A stretch of 64,000 bases of DNA, from NCBI GenBank assembly GCA_949316495.1, contig OX439004.1:14296536-14360535 (forward strand), read 5' to 3'. The notes under the pieces are model-generated. The model had not been told where the DNA came from. It saw nothing but the letters and a program-made list of their open reading frames with translations, and did not search any database. Position numbers and translations under genes: made by a program. This stretch comes from Amphiduros pacificus. Taxonomy: Eukaryota > Annelida > Polychaeta > Phyllodocida > Hesionidae. Below are positions 44,640 through 57,464 of the stretch, piece after piece (the stretch's first letter is position 1; every line of letters starts with the position of its first letter).

Positions 44640-44710
44640 ACTTTGTTTTCAGCGGCTCCAATATGGCCGCCGTGGTCGCGAGGGAAGTCACGTGACCCGT
44701 GACGTTGCAC
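44640..44710 (-). promoter_or_regulatory. GC-rich stretch with YY1-like and CACGTGAC motifs
   Basis: ATATGGCCGCC (YY1-like) and GTCACGTGACCCGTGACG occur within 60 bases, in a locally GC-rich patch 4.3 kb upstream of the GALNT start codon. It could be the promoter of GALNT, or it may belong to the composite repeat next to it. Confidence 0.25.
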
Positions 44711-44714
44711 CAAG

Positions 44715-46245
44715 GTAGGGAACTGACACTGATTAACTCAGTCGCAAGTGGTAGTCTCCATCTCTTAATTGACAGTATGACTCAATTATCATGTGATAAT
44801 CCTGAAATATAAGTATTTAAAAGTTTTCAAAGAAATAAAATTTAATACAGTCAATAAGAATAGAGATCCATAATGTACAGGTTCACAGGGTGTTTCTTTC
44901 AGCAGACACTCTTCTCTGTGCCACTATGGTATGTGGATGTAAATTCTCCTAAAAGTTTATTTGTTATGTACTATTTGGCAAAGGTGTTTTGTTATATTCC
45001 TGATGAAACTATTAACCACAAGTGGAAATGTACAAATAATTGTTTGCATAAATATCTCGGCATCAAGTACACTTATGGAAAGGATTTAAACAGTGAATTC
45101 TTCACAAGAGCAAGATGCACACACCAAAGGGAGCTGCATTAGTTTTCAGGCTCTCACTGTACATGCAAGGGGCAGTCATGTAACACAGATATAGGTCATC
45201 TACATATATAATGTACTTGTGCAATAGGCGACGATGTAATGCAAGTATGATGTACTTAAAGAGATAGAAACAACTTTCTTAGCATTTCCTCACTATAAAG
45301 CATACAGATCGTTATGAATGGTGCACTTTGGACAGCATATGCAGAAAGCAATGAGGAAGCAATTCTGGAGAAAATAATTCCAAAATATTAAATATAGTCC
45401 ATGTTTTTTCTTGGCTGCAGAAAATTCAGATCACTAATGTGCTTTTAAGTCAGCCTGCTAAATCTTGATTGCCAAGTTAAATGTTGTTTTGATTTACATC
45501 ATGCAAAAATGTATTGAGTTTAGCATTAAGTCCAATGAATACTTAAAGATATTAATATTTCAATTTTGACTACTTATCATTTAGAAGCGCTTGAGAGCAA
45601 AATTGACACAAAGAAACAAACAAAAAAACAACAGCAACAATACAATTTAAGGTCTCATGACAATTATTTTGTTTATTTCATAACATCTACATCCAACCTT
45701 GTTCAGTGAAAAACAACCATTTTAGGAAATGATATTTTGCTTTTTTAGACAAATACTCTTTTGTTCTCCAAGTAGATTGAGTGCATATGGCCCTGTTAGA
45801 TCATTATATATGCAGTTTCCTGAGATATAATCCAGGTATCTCAAACAGCTCAATCTACATCTTACTGTCTGCAGACATTGCATTATAAAAATGCACCCAG
45901 TAACCTCTCCTGGGGGCACATGCAGAAGTACCAGTAAAAATTACAGTTTTTGGTCAATTTTTTTTATTGATTTCTCAATATATAGCCAAAATTTGGCTCT
46001 TCCATCCAGTTCGATTTGATCAATCTTTAAATAAAGTTGTTACTCAGGCCATATAGGTTGTGAAATTTTGACCTAATTTTAGCCTGATATTCAAAGAAAA
46101 TGTTCACTTCTACAAAAATGTTTCTTTCCTGTCCAAAAAAGCAGGGAACAGCTTTTTCTCAAGAATGATTGATGTTAATTGTTTGTTAGCTGCTCTCTGA
46201 TTTGTCAAAATAATTGCCATTGTCTCCCACCATTGTCTTGTCTGC
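44715..46245. other. intergenic, no gene seen
   Basis: Only short chance frames. No repeat of note. Confidence 0.4.
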
Positions 46246-46250
46246 CCTTG

Positions 46251-46277
46251 ATTGGTCAGCGGATTGGTATATATATT
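46251..46277 (+). promoter_or_regulatory. inverted CCAAT boxes and TATA box
   Basis: ATTGG at 46251 and 46263 (inverted CCAAT) is followed by TATATATATT at 46268, 51 nt before an ATG that opens a short exon with a strong donor. Transcription would start near 46300, leaving a very short leader. Confidence 0.4.
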
Positions 46278-46318
46278 ATTTTGCTATTCATATATTCTAT
46301 ATTTTTAGTTTTTGACTG

Positions 46319-46372
46319 ATGGCAGAGCTGGACTATTTATTAGGAAGGGAAATGGCAAACAGTATGGATAGG
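46319..46372 (+). CDS. candidate alternative first coding exon (18 codons)
   Basis: ATG opens MAELDYLLGREMANSMDR and ends AGG|GTAAGT, a consensus donor, in phase 0. It lies just downstream of TATA and CCAAT boxes. The same phase and the same final Arg codon (AGG) are found at the exon ending 54946, and an acceptor in phase 0 lies at 56285. I infer an alternative promoter of one gene whose main part is not visible here. The protein is not recognised. Confidence 0.4.
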
Positions 46373-47190
46373 GTAAGTAATGTTTACTCACCAGGTGTCA
46401 CCTGTCTTTGTTGTGGTTGTGCCAAGGTAACAGCACACATTGATATGAACTTTGTGTTTGCTTTTATGTACAAGATTCATGAGCATTTGATTAAATGTGA
46501 GAAGTGAACCAGGGCTGGAACATGTTTATCCCAGCCCCCAGATATTGGCTGAGTTTATAAGAAAATGTTTATGTGATCTGTCTCCTTATTACCTTAAAGT
46601 GATGGGATAATTTAAGATTAAATGAGACAATGTCAGAGGTTTTTTTTACAGGAATATGTAAAACAATCACTGTACATTCCCATAATGAAATGCAATTTTC
46701 TGGCAAAATGGTGGGTATGTAGTACATCAAAGAGCACAATAAAGTATGTCAAAAGCTGAGATGGCAAACAATATTGTCCCTTCAGGCACAGATCAGAAAG
46801 ATTTATGAATTCCATGAGCTCATGCCTACCCCAAATAAGATCCCTGCTGTTACCACATTGAATGGTGATGACAGTCCATGGTGTCCACACAGGGAGGATT
46901 TGCTTTTTAGCCCCCATTGCCCACACATTATTGAAACTATGGCATTGGGCTCTGTCCATCCATTTGTCAAAAATATTTTGACACTTTGATATTACTTTCA
47001 CAAAATATGATATTTTTCAAGAGAAGACAGGTTTATGACAATCTTGAATCATAGCGTCCAATAAGTTGGCCATGTTGATGACGATATAAGTTTTATATAT
47101 TGTAATACAAAACATGCATGCTAAATTCATATTTGTGTAGGTTACAAGACTATTTAGGAGGTTACAAGACTATTTAGAATTAATCTGTTG
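46373..47190. other. presumed intron or intergenic, no feature seen
   Basis: No exon-like or repeat signal apart from chance frames. Confidence 0.35.
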
Positions 47191-47194
47191 TTAA

Positions 47195-47719
47195 AGGGAT
47201 TAAGCACCAATTTTGCAAAAAAAAAATATCACATATTGATGATAAATGTAATTGTCTTTCATGTCTATTTTCTTTTTAATTGATGCATCCCCATATTTGC
47301 CTATTAATTCTATTTTAACAAGACCCTAAGTTATTGCCCCTTTATGAAAGCACACTTCTTTCTTGGCGTCATTTTTATGTGGAGTGTTATCATAGAGGCA
47401 CTGAAAGGTAAAATGACGTCATTAGAGTATGGCAATATGCTTTTGGCGTCATGCAAGGAATTGTCCTTTGGATAGTGCCAGAATGACGTCAAACAGTGCT
47501 AAACTACTTTGAGCCTCAATTGAGGTCAAACAAAGTTCACGCTACCCGTGTTTACCCGTCACGTGCAGCGTATGGCTCAGACAGACCTCTGCTGGGAGTG
47601 CAACTCTTATGTCTTATAGCAACTTATCTTATTACTCTATTATAATTTCAATTTGTCATGACTTTCATATGTAGCTAAGCTTTCAATACATCAAATTGTA
47701 AAATTGATGCTTAATACCT
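47195..47719. mobile_element. 525-bp TTAA-flanked MITE
   Basis: TTAA at 47191-47194 and 47720-47723. The ends are AGGGATTAAGCACCAATTTT and, inverted, AGGTATTAAGCATCAATTTT, a terminal inverted repeat of about 24 bp with three mismatches. The inside holds several GACGTCA-type boxes. It has the same target type and a similar AGG start to the MITE at 12342, but is otherwise distinct. Confidence 0.9.
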
Positions 47720-47723
47720 TTAA

Positions 47724-49800
47724 CATGGGCTAGGTTTTGATATCAGGAGAGGTTCTTCCCAGATTAAAACCATCCAAAACCTGGGAAATATATGAGAAAA
47801 TTGGTATTTCCCTGCTTTTTCCCACTTAGGACTGGACAGCCAAGACCCAACCCTCAGTCACTTAATTATGATAATTTTATATTTATTCTGTTGCTGTCTA
47901 TTAAGACAAAGCATTTTTTACCCAGCTGTTTGAGAGTTGAAAGTTGGTGCTGCTCCTAAAAAAGGATATGTGTGGTGTTTAACCATATATTGAGAGATCT
48001 TATGATCAAGAATGTTAACCTGAACTTAGATTTGTTGTGATGGAAAACAAGGCTTGGTAGGATGGCGTTCGTCATAATTCATTAATTTTTCGGTGTATAT
48101 ATAGCCAGTTCACATCATGCGACTATCATGAGGTGGCAGGTCCATAGATCAAGTCAGCTCAAATATATTATATACTTGACCCACTGATAATAATAACTCA
48201 TTGATAACTGTCATATCTCCAGGATAACATTTTAAATGCTGATCAACATTTTTATATATATTCTGAATAGAATAAGGGAAAAATTGGCAGCTTCTTAGGG
48301 TAGGACTTTTTTTCGCTCTTACAAGATTGTTTAGTTTGAAAGTAAGATAATGTGTCAAGTCTATCATAATTTATGTGTTGAGATTGGGTGAATATGTGGT
48401 CAACACCATTAATGCCATTGACCATTCTTTGCATTGATAATGTCATATGTAAACCACAGAATTGGTCAATAATTTACTTTAATTGAAATTGGTCATTTGA
48501 GAGGGACTGACAGATTATTTGGTATTTCTTTTGTAAATGCTAAACCCAATTAGATAGTAGAAGACATTAATAGTCAGACATTAATGTTCACATGAATTGG
48601 AATTCAACAGCTTTCAGGCAGGTAACAGTCCCTATCAAACTTGTTAAGAATACACCTCCCACAATTTGCATAGATATTGTATATTAAGAAAATCCAAGCT
48701 CATGGGATTTACAACATCAACATGATCAATCAATAGAGTTGTTTTAATTATAAGGATACATTTTGGAAACAATGTATACAATTTTTTTTAGCTGTGCTGA
48801 CTTTACCATCTTATTCTGTATGAGGGAAAATTCTCAGTCATTTTGTTTGTCCATCAATCTAAATTCTAAATCTTTTCAGAAACTAAGTAATGCATTTCTT
48901 TGCCATTCAAAAGTAATATTTGGTATTGACAATGGGATGGTTAGAGTCAAGATTACTGACTTGTTGGACAGTCTTAGATTTGAAGACCAAACCTTTTTGG
49001 CCAAGCGATCTAAAGTACTTGTTTTGATTTCTTGCTAATGATTATTTAAAAACTGGACCCTGGATGTATTTATGCTTGTGATTATTATTAAGCAAATTAG
49101 ACCAGTTGATATATCATTCTCCCTCAGAGTATGCACATTTAGCAAGCCATAATAAGTGATCATTCATTTCTGGATGATTCACATTGAGTAAGCTCAGTCA
49201 ATTAATCAATCATCACCAGATTTTTACATGAAGTGGCTAAATCAGTTGATCAATTTCTGACAGAATGGCGACCTTTGACGATGTAGATAAGTTAATTCAT
49301 CATTCAAAGCTACCTACATTGAGGTCCGTTAAGGAGGTTTTCTGCACAGAGAAAGCAAAGTCATATAATCTATCATGTTTGAGCAAAGTACCAGAGACAC
49401 TTTGACCTATCATGTCAAAGTTATCCACATGATCAGCAAACATGGAACTGTGCAAGCCCTGATGCATGTCATCTCACAGATACCTCACATAAAGTCAACA
49501 AAAAAAAGTAGCAGTTATAATAGGGCTCATTCCAGACAATGTCCGCTCGTAGCACATGGTAGTAACTAACCAGGATTCAAGCAGGGAATCCCCAAGGTCT
49601 CAAGTTGAGGTATTTCAGCCAGACAAATATTCGATCACATAATTTAAAAAAAGTCACTGGAAAAGGTTCACACTCATTAATTACCCAATTATTTTCAGAG
49701 AAATATAATGGTGTTGAATATGAGGAGTTTAGTACATGTCACGGTGACCTAGATTGTATTGACCACTTGGCTGCGTGGCCCATATTTCTGAACCCATATC
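47724..49800. other. presumed intron or intergenic; one small ORF
   Basis: A 47-codon frame at 49264 (MATFDDVDKLIHHSKLP...) has a coding-like look and could be a further first exon, but its possible donors (GAG|GTCCGT, GAT|GTAGAT) are weak. Nothing else is seen. Confidence 0.3.
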
Positions 49801-49814
49801 CATGCTGCTGGAAT

Positions 49815-50660
49815 ATTGTAAACATGTGGCATCACGGGCACCTGTATGCTACATGGCAAATATCATGTACAGGCACCTGAGTTGATTCAACCAATATCAT
49901 GCTAAAAGAACAGTGTAAACACGTGCTATCACAGGCACTGTATGCTACATGGCAAATATCATGTACAGGCACCTGAGTTGATTCAACCAATATCATGCTA
50001 CAAACACAGTGCAAATATGTACTATCACAGGCAACTGCATTTGACCTATACCTTGCACAGGCACTTTATTCAACCAATATGCTAAAACCCAACAGTGTAA
50101 ACATGTGGCATCAAAGATACCTGCATTCTACATGACCATGAACAGGCATCTAAGTACTCTGCATTACAGAGGAAACATTCAATTACGACTGTCTGAGGTC
50201 ATTGCCATTCTAAATTTGGAATTCCCCAAGTTATAAATGCTTGCCTTATTCACAAAAATATCATCAAATCTGAATTGACCAACATCGGGTCATAAATTGT
50301 AACCAGGTGTCTGACATATAAACTGACCAATCAGTGCTGCTGTCAGAACAAAACAGAATCTATTTCAGTAAGCATTTATTCCTCACTCATCAGTTCATAG
50401 CCAGATTTTTATGAATACTGATGACTTTCGCTTGATTTTGTGTGCACCTTTATTATACCTTTGGGGACAAGGACTGATATGATAAAGAAGTTCTGCTATG
50501 GAGGGTAGCATCTGAGTTGATTCAACCAATATTATGCTACAAACAGTGTAAACGTGGAAACACGGCACCTGCATGTTAAATGACATATACCATGTAGAAG
50601 CACCTCCGTTGATTCAACCGATATCATGCTACAAACACAGTGTAAACATGTAATATAATA
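49815..50660. repeat. diverged ~106-bp tandem repeat
   Basis: Repeated theme ATGTGGCATCACGGGCACCT, GCTACATGGCAAATATCATG, GAGTTGATTCAACCAATATC and a run to AACAGTGTAAAC. Three to four units lie at 49815-50150 and two more at 50505-50660. It is old and diverged; the first two units are the most alike. Confidence 0.7.
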
Positions 50661-51189
50661 TAGGCACCTGGCAAACAGGTTGTACTAAATCTTCTTCCAA
50701 GCTCTCAGATCTTGATCAAGTCTAATGATGATTATCAATTGAAGGTGCCAAACATTGAATTACTATATGCTCAAAACATCAATGCATCAGATACCTCTGC
50801 ATGCCAGTCTATGTTCACTTCATTAGCTCATTAATAAATCAGTTCAAAATTAAATATTTTAATAATTCAGTATTGACATTTCATATCAAATTATGATGCT
50901 GCAATTTGCTGATGATAATTCAGTAATTAACTATTTCTATACTATATGCACTATATTAGTTGATATGACACCCCATCGACATTCAGCCCCATCAAACCGG
51001 TGGTTACCAGGAAGACATTTTCTCACATTTTCTCTGACTTATAGAAAATTTAAAATTATTAAATGAAGATGGACTACTGTTGACACAAGGCAGAATATTT
51101 CTGTGTGTATTTTAAGACAAGGATTTTAATTATATTGCCGTTGGGAAAGCTTGTATCTGGACAATAAGAGCGTACTTAATTTACTTTTC
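50661..51189. other. presumed intron or intergenic, no feature seen
   Basis: AT-rich, no coding or repeat signal. Confidence 0.35.
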
Positions 51190-51775
51190 ACTCTGACAAT
51201 AGTTATTCTTTTTGGGGGTCCGGTAATAATGCTATTGGTTTGGCAAAAAAGTCAAATATGCCGGACCAAATGTCCGTTGAATGTCTAGCGACTATCGGGA
51301 CGACTGATAATTTCATAAGCAGTCTTCCCGATTGTCGTTTGACCGCTAACAGACATTCGGTCCGGCAAAGTTGACATTTTTACCGGACCGAAAGGATTTT
51401 ACCAGACCGAAGAAAAAACAAAAAAAAGTCCGAGAAAATGAGAGTTAAACAATGCTTAAATATGCATATACACAGCACGAGGTCGCCATTATGAAAACCA
51501 GAAATGACGGGGAGAGGCTCTTATTTTTAAAACGATGGAGCGATACCACAGTGTATTCTTTCGCATAAAAAATTTGATATATTGCACAATGATGACGCTA
51601 AGGTCAAGGACGATAAGAAATTCTCGACCTGCCAACCGTGTCAAGGGATAAATTTTGAGAAAAGTTAGAATTTTCACAAATATACATGTCGGACACGAGG
51701 TCCGACTACGGCGGAAAATATGCCGGACCTTGGCAAAAAATATCAGTCAGGACCGGCGGTTATCGGGAAGACTGC
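51190..51775. mobile_element. inverted-repeat-rich element, probably a MITE
   Basis: GCCGGACCAAATGTCCGTTGAATG at 51259 is mirrored by the inverse of 51335-51366, so the left part forms a hairpin. GCCGGACC and TATCGGGAAGACTGCATAAG recur near the right end. The middle contains the GTCGCCATTATGAAAAC...GAGGCTCTTATTTTTA segment found also at 58920-58960. Clear ends and a target duplication were not found. Confidence 0.5.
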
Positions 51776-54700
51776 ATAAGATTGAAAAATGTTCATAGGA
51801 TTTATGAGACAAATTGTCAAATAATAATCATAGATATCAGAATGATAATTTAATATCCAATGATAATTATTGTTAGAGAAAACTCTAGTACTGTACAAGT
51901 GAAAAATTCTACTCTTTTCTGGATTTTTTTAAAGGTCAGCTGCTTGATTGAATTTGTAGTATTAGTGACTAAAAGAAAAGATCTATAAATCTTATTATTG
52001 TAGATATTTTTAAATCTAAAATATTTCTTTTCTACATTTGATCAAAATTGAATATCAAAACAGTAATTGGTCCTGGAAGTTAGCCAAATTTACAGGCAAA
52101 TACATTTATTATTTTGAATAGAAATATTGTGAAACTCAAAATATAAGCTTTGTAATATTTGTAATTAAACAAATATTAAGGATAAAACAATGTGATTCTC
52201 ATGTTTATTATTGTTACCAGTATGGAGAAAGAAGCTAAAAATAAATAGCATTTTTAACAAAGTATTATAAATATGTTTGTTTTCACAATAAAATCTTCTC
52301 AGCATACATAATGATGACTTCATACAGAAAAATGAAATTTTCATATTGAGTTTTATCTGAGCAATTTTGCAATGTTTATACCCTAAACTTTGCGATACCC
52401 ATCATATTTGCCCTACATAAAGTTCTCTGCTAATTAGTAAAGTTTTGGCTAACAGAGGCCTGTTTTTCCATTAGTGTTTGTCCATTGGTACAGGCTTAAC
52501 ACCCTTACGTAGTGGTCAGAAGAGTACTACTCAGTATTTTGGCACTTTCAGCAAAACAATAATCATGACAGGTGCATTTTTGATGATTTCATTAAGATAG
52601 TAGCTTGTTTACATCAGACCACATATCACTTAAACATAACCCAAATCTTTGTAAATTGCCTGTGACCTCTGTGATTTCATGAAAGCTTTAATGATGGATT
52701 TTAAACTCTTAGTAAGTTGGCCACAAGGCCAATCTTGAGCATGTTTATGTAATCACGATGAATTATTTCACTTATGGCATTTTAAACAGGCTGGGCAAAT
52801 ACAAAAATCTATGCACCTATTGTACATCTGGGTAAAAACATCAATAAACCTGTAACATTGCAACAACACAATAAATTACCACATACAGTCTGAAATCCTC
52901 CACAAATGTTCCCCACTCAATTAGCATGTAATGTGTGAAGTATGAAGCCTTGACATACAATATGTTCTGAAGTATTAAAAGTGATCACCTCATAACAATT
53001 ATGAAATTATTATGATTTAAAAAAATGTTTATAACTGTGCTTAAAACTGATTGCTGAATGTTTGCTTATCAATCACATCTACCAGTGGCAGTACGTCGGT
53101 GTACACTAAATGGCAAGGTGCTATTTCTTAGCAGGTTTTATACATGTCAAGCACAGTATGCAAGTTATCAAGTATTGGGATAAATAGATACTGAGGATGT
53201 CCCTTATTGATCTTTTTCCTTGAGTCTTGTTCTGACACATAAGTTACCAAACTTGACAAAGTCATTATGACAATGGTCCTGGTGTCCAAATAATTATCTC
53301 ATCATAATTATTTTTTTAACTTCAATAAAGATAAAAATCTATATTGCATGACCATGATAACTCCAGGCCTATAAATCACATTAAAACCAAAGCAAGCAGG
53401 TTTTATTTCTTTAATTGAGTTTTCCTTCCCATTTCATAATAATATACACCTGCAGTACAAAACATGAAGTGGATCAAGGCTTCAAATAACATATCTAAAA
53501 GAAACGAGAGATAAATGATATAAAGAAAGAATATTGGCACATAAAAGATTATTGTATTGGATTATGATATACAGATGTTAGGTCCGTTGTCATCATGATG
53601 CAGCATATCATGTATTATATCAGAAAGCTGAATGTGGTCTCAGGTGCATCATAATTTATACAGAATATGTTTGTCACAGAGTGTTTTATTTACACTATTT
53701 TTACAACAGTGGTCATTGACATCACCATTTGAATTCATAGCTATCATACATTTTACCATGCATAATCGACAGTTATCTCACATTTTATCTTCAGAAAAAC
53801 AAAAGGTGGAAAGTTCAAGAGTCTTTGTCTGGAGATGTGTAGATATTAAATGTATTTTTATGTATGAATCTTTATCTTTTTTTAATCATTAGTAAGAGGA
53901 TGTTTTTGTTTTTGTTAAATGATTTTTTTCTGAAAATCTTCCTTAGATTTCTTTGAATCATATTAAGATATAGGCCAAATAAAATAATACCTTTGTTTCA
54001 GGTAACATGCCTGTTAAAAAAATTGGGTCATCGCATTGGCTAGAATAGAATAGCTTACCCAAGAGTGGATCAGATTAGAATAGATTAAAACAAAAATGTA
54101 AGAATATATTTGAGTTGACTAGAATGGCTAAGAATTCATTAGAATGGATAAAAATTAATTAAAATGGCTAAGAATTCATTAGAGTGGCCAAGAACTTATT
54201 ATTTGAGTGAATAAAAAAATTGGGGTGACAATTTAAAAGGTTAAGTTTAAAATGATCAGGGTTGGGGAGGGTCGGTTTGGTTACCTGAATCAAAGGTGTT
54301 AATTTATTTGGCCTTTTGAGTCATGCTTGTGACTATTGTGATATATCATCCAGCTGAGTGTCAGGGGTGAGAAAATCAACAATACTTACATATGCCCTCT
54401 GTTCTGTATATCTTAACAGTTTCCTGGCAGGGACAATATTCACAAAGTCTGCCAAAGCCTTGGAGACACAGGTGACACCATTGACATTTTAGATGCCAGT
54501 GAGTACCAGCTGAGTGAGGCCCAGAACCATTGCTGTGCCAGTGGTGAAGGGGGGTTTATACACAGTGGGTTGTTTGATAATTGGTGTGCCTGTGAGGTGG
54601 TAGCTGACAAACAGCTGGTTGTTATTTTTATTGGAGTGCCTGTAGGCTTAGTTTGATGTTTGCAGTGTGAGTGTGTGGAACATGCTAGGATAGGAGATAC

Positions 54701-54840
54701 CAGTATCACATGTTGTGACGGATCACACCAGCAGGCAGAGTTCCCTGTGCCCACCCAGACATCTAGCCACAGTGCTCAGCTTGTCAACAGACAGGATATT
54801 CTTGTCAAGGATTTTATTTTTCCCCTTTAGCCAGTGCTAA
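51776..54840. other. presumed intron or intergenic; weak repeat only
   Basis: An AT-rich stretch with a degenerate tandem of AGAATGGCTAAGAATTCATT type at 54110-54200. No exon is recognised. Confidence 0.35.
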
Positions 54841-54904
54841 GGTTCAGTGGGAAGAGTAGCTAGCACCACGTGTTGTGGGAGAACCGGACCATAGTTGTGC
54901 AGCC

Positions 54905-54946
54905 ATGTGGAGATACAGCAATGGAGACACGGACCATCTCAGCAGG
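54905..54946 (+). CDS. candidate first coding exon (14 codons)
   Basis: ATG in good context (GCAGCCATGT) opens MWRYSNGDTDHLSR and ends in AGG|GTAAGC, phase 0. CACGTG lies 36 bp upstream. The next plus-strand acceptor with a fitting phase is at 56285. It parallels the exon at 46319. No protein family was recognised. Confidence 0.4.
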
Positions 54947-55647
54947 GTAAGCAGGCAGGCACGGTGGCTTGCACGGTACATGGCATGTTGCATGGGCTCA
55001 TATACAGCAAGTGTTATGGGTACAGCTGGTTTGATCACAGTCTCAAGACCCCATACGTGATACTGTAGACTGTTTTTGACCTGCGAAGAATGTAGGCCAT
55101 TTATATGTGAGTTTTCCTGTTTCAGTACCTGATTTTTATGCCTTGATGACTCACTCAAGCCTGTGTTGCAGCCCATCACCAATGTTGAGAGGTTCACACC
55201 AGGACACATTATTTAGTGCCTGGTGTTTACTTCCATTCCAAAATAAAGGACCTCATCACATAAACACTTGGATTCCTGGCATTGCTCACTCCGGCCATAT
55301 CACATACATCAACAAACAAAACACCATTTCTCACCTTTTGAAATCAAATTACTGTTAAAAAAAATAGAAGCAATCTTTGCATGGCTCCTTTCAGATAATA
55401 TGGATTTCTAGGTGACATAATCATAAAAACCTAATTTTGCAGGTTACTTTTTTATGCAGGTTGCAGGTTTGCTTACATTTCAGGATAAAATCAGGATTTA
55501 TTTTTTTGATTTTCAAGGTCAGGGAAAAGTCAGGGAATTGGGATGCTGGTCAGGGAAAACTTGCTTTTTAAAATTTAGTCAGGGAAAACTAGCTTCAGTC
55601 TGGAAAAATGGTTATGTTGAGAATAATTTTGATTATTTATGATAATT
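54947..55647. other. presumed intron, no feature seen
   Basis: No repeat or exon. A short GTCAGGGAAAA repeat occurs at 55518-55590. Confidence 0.35.
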
Positions 55648-55755
55648 TTAATATACCATGTCTAAACTTCATTCATAATCTTCTGATGTTGAAAATAATC
55701 ATAATCATTTTCAACATCAGAAGATTATAAATGAAGTTTAGACATGGTGTATTAA
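55648..55755. repeat. near-perfect 49-bp inverted repeat with 10-nt loop
   Basis: Left arm 55648-55696, loop AATCATAATC, right arm 55707-55755. There are only two differences between the arms, one of which is a G:U pair in RNA. Weaker pairing extends outward another 20-25 bases. Transcribed from either strand it would give a long hairpin RNA. It may be a very short foldback MITE, a hairpin-RNA locus, or a replication-slippage palindrome. Confidence 0.95.
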
Positions 55756-56284
55756 AATTTTATGACAATCATGAATACAAGTTGATACAAATTATAACAA
55801 GCTAAAAATATAAAATGATGACAGAAATATAACATCTACAGAATGTCACAACAAACCATCTGAATAAATTTGATCCTGATGTTGTTGAACTGGTCAGTGA
55901 GAAAGGGAATTTTAGATTCCAACCTGTGTGGTAACTATGTTCTGCCTCGCCACTTTATGCATATAAATGCAGGAAGTGTACTTCTTAAAGTGCATAGATT
56001 AATGGTTTTATCTCGACCATTCTTGGATCCACAATAATATCCTTTCAGGACTTTCAGGACAACACAACATGAATATCTGGGATGTTGTAGTTTAATCTTG
56101 AATAAAGATTTTCAAGTGTATTATCCAGGATAAGACGTGTTGTTCAGCTTTAACAATGTTACATTTGCTCTAATTTGTTTTAATTTTCTCCAGAGTTTAT
56201 TGGAGATGTTGTTATTGGTAGTGTTTTTGTGCCTGTTGTATAGAGAACTGTAATAGTAAAGGTGTTTTGTTTTCTTCCTTGCAG

Positions 56285-56320
56285 GATCCTATTTCATCAG
56301 CGGAGAAAGGAGAAACCATG
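56285..56320 (+). CDS. candidate 36-nt internal exon
   Basis: A strong acceptor (TTTTCTTCCTTGCAG) and a consensus donor (ATG|GTGAGT) bound 36 nt that read DPISSAEKGETM in phase 0. It joins in frame with either upstream candidate exon, giving …SMDR-DPISS… or …HLSR-DPISS…. The next exon was not found, so it would lie beyond 64000 or remains unrecognised. Confidence 0.5.
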
Positions 56321-57464
56321 GTGAGTGCAATTAATATTTCATATCTAATATATTCAACAGATTCTTAACATGAGTAACAACACAGGTATTTGTTCCTGGT
56401 CTGTGGTAACAAGTGGTCATCTAAAAGAAAAAAAAGCTTGTGCAGGATTTCCAAATTGATATGATAGGAAATCAAAACCAAATGCAATTTATGTCACAGT
56501 ATTGATGAAATCTTGCAAGCCAAGCCTGAGATTTTCCAAAACTTGGCTCACTATGTGCTCGGTCGCACTACAATTAACTTTTTCACCCATTCCAATCTCA
56601 AAGCCAATTCCAAATGAAAAGCACCATGAAATGACAGAAAAACCTCCCAACTAGTGACATGGGGAGATAATTATCTCGTTAACTTACAGCGTATCATTTT
56701 ATTATGTCTCAAATATATTGTGATGTTGCTTCCACCTCAAAATCTAAAGTTGTCTTTTTATACTTATACTGATATTCAAACTGTTCAAATTGATGTCATT
56801 GTACATTGTAGTAAAAGTTTGAATGAAATGTAGTGTTATCATTGGCAGTGGAGTAAATTAAGTAAGATGTGTCCTTGTCTCATCTCGGTATGGTGCTGGT
56901 GATTGCCAAAGTGGATATGTACAGAATGTGGGTAAACATAACAGCCTGCATGTCATGGTTCATTAATATACACCAGGGGTCACTGGATGAGATTGATTCT
57001 GATATTGATTACTTGCACACTCTCAAATCACAGCAAGTTGACATTCCTTATTTGTATCAGTGGACTCAGTGTAATGAGCTTATAGAGGTCCTCATTTAGG
57101 GAAATTAACATGGAGAGGTTCTTTATGGCATAGCAATGTTGATTTCACCCCCCATTTTATGCCTTCACAGAAGAGCTTTTACATCAGTTTCAACTCTATA
57201 CATAGAATCTTTTATTTTGTGATATAAATATAGTCAATCAGAAAAAGAGTGGAAAATTTATACAAAGGGCAGTGCATAAATCACAACTAAAATAATATTT
57301 GTGCCACAATAAAGTAGATTCATGTCTCCAAAGAAGCAAACAATAACAAAAATGCTAAAACAACTTCCTAATGAGATGATATATGGATATATTTCGTTCA
57401 ATACAATAGTTCCAAATGTTTTATCATAAAGTTTTTGTTTCACATGTCTAATTATATGCATTTA
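56321..57464. other. presumed intron, no feature seen
   Basis: Only chance frames; no repeat of note. Confidence 0.35.
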
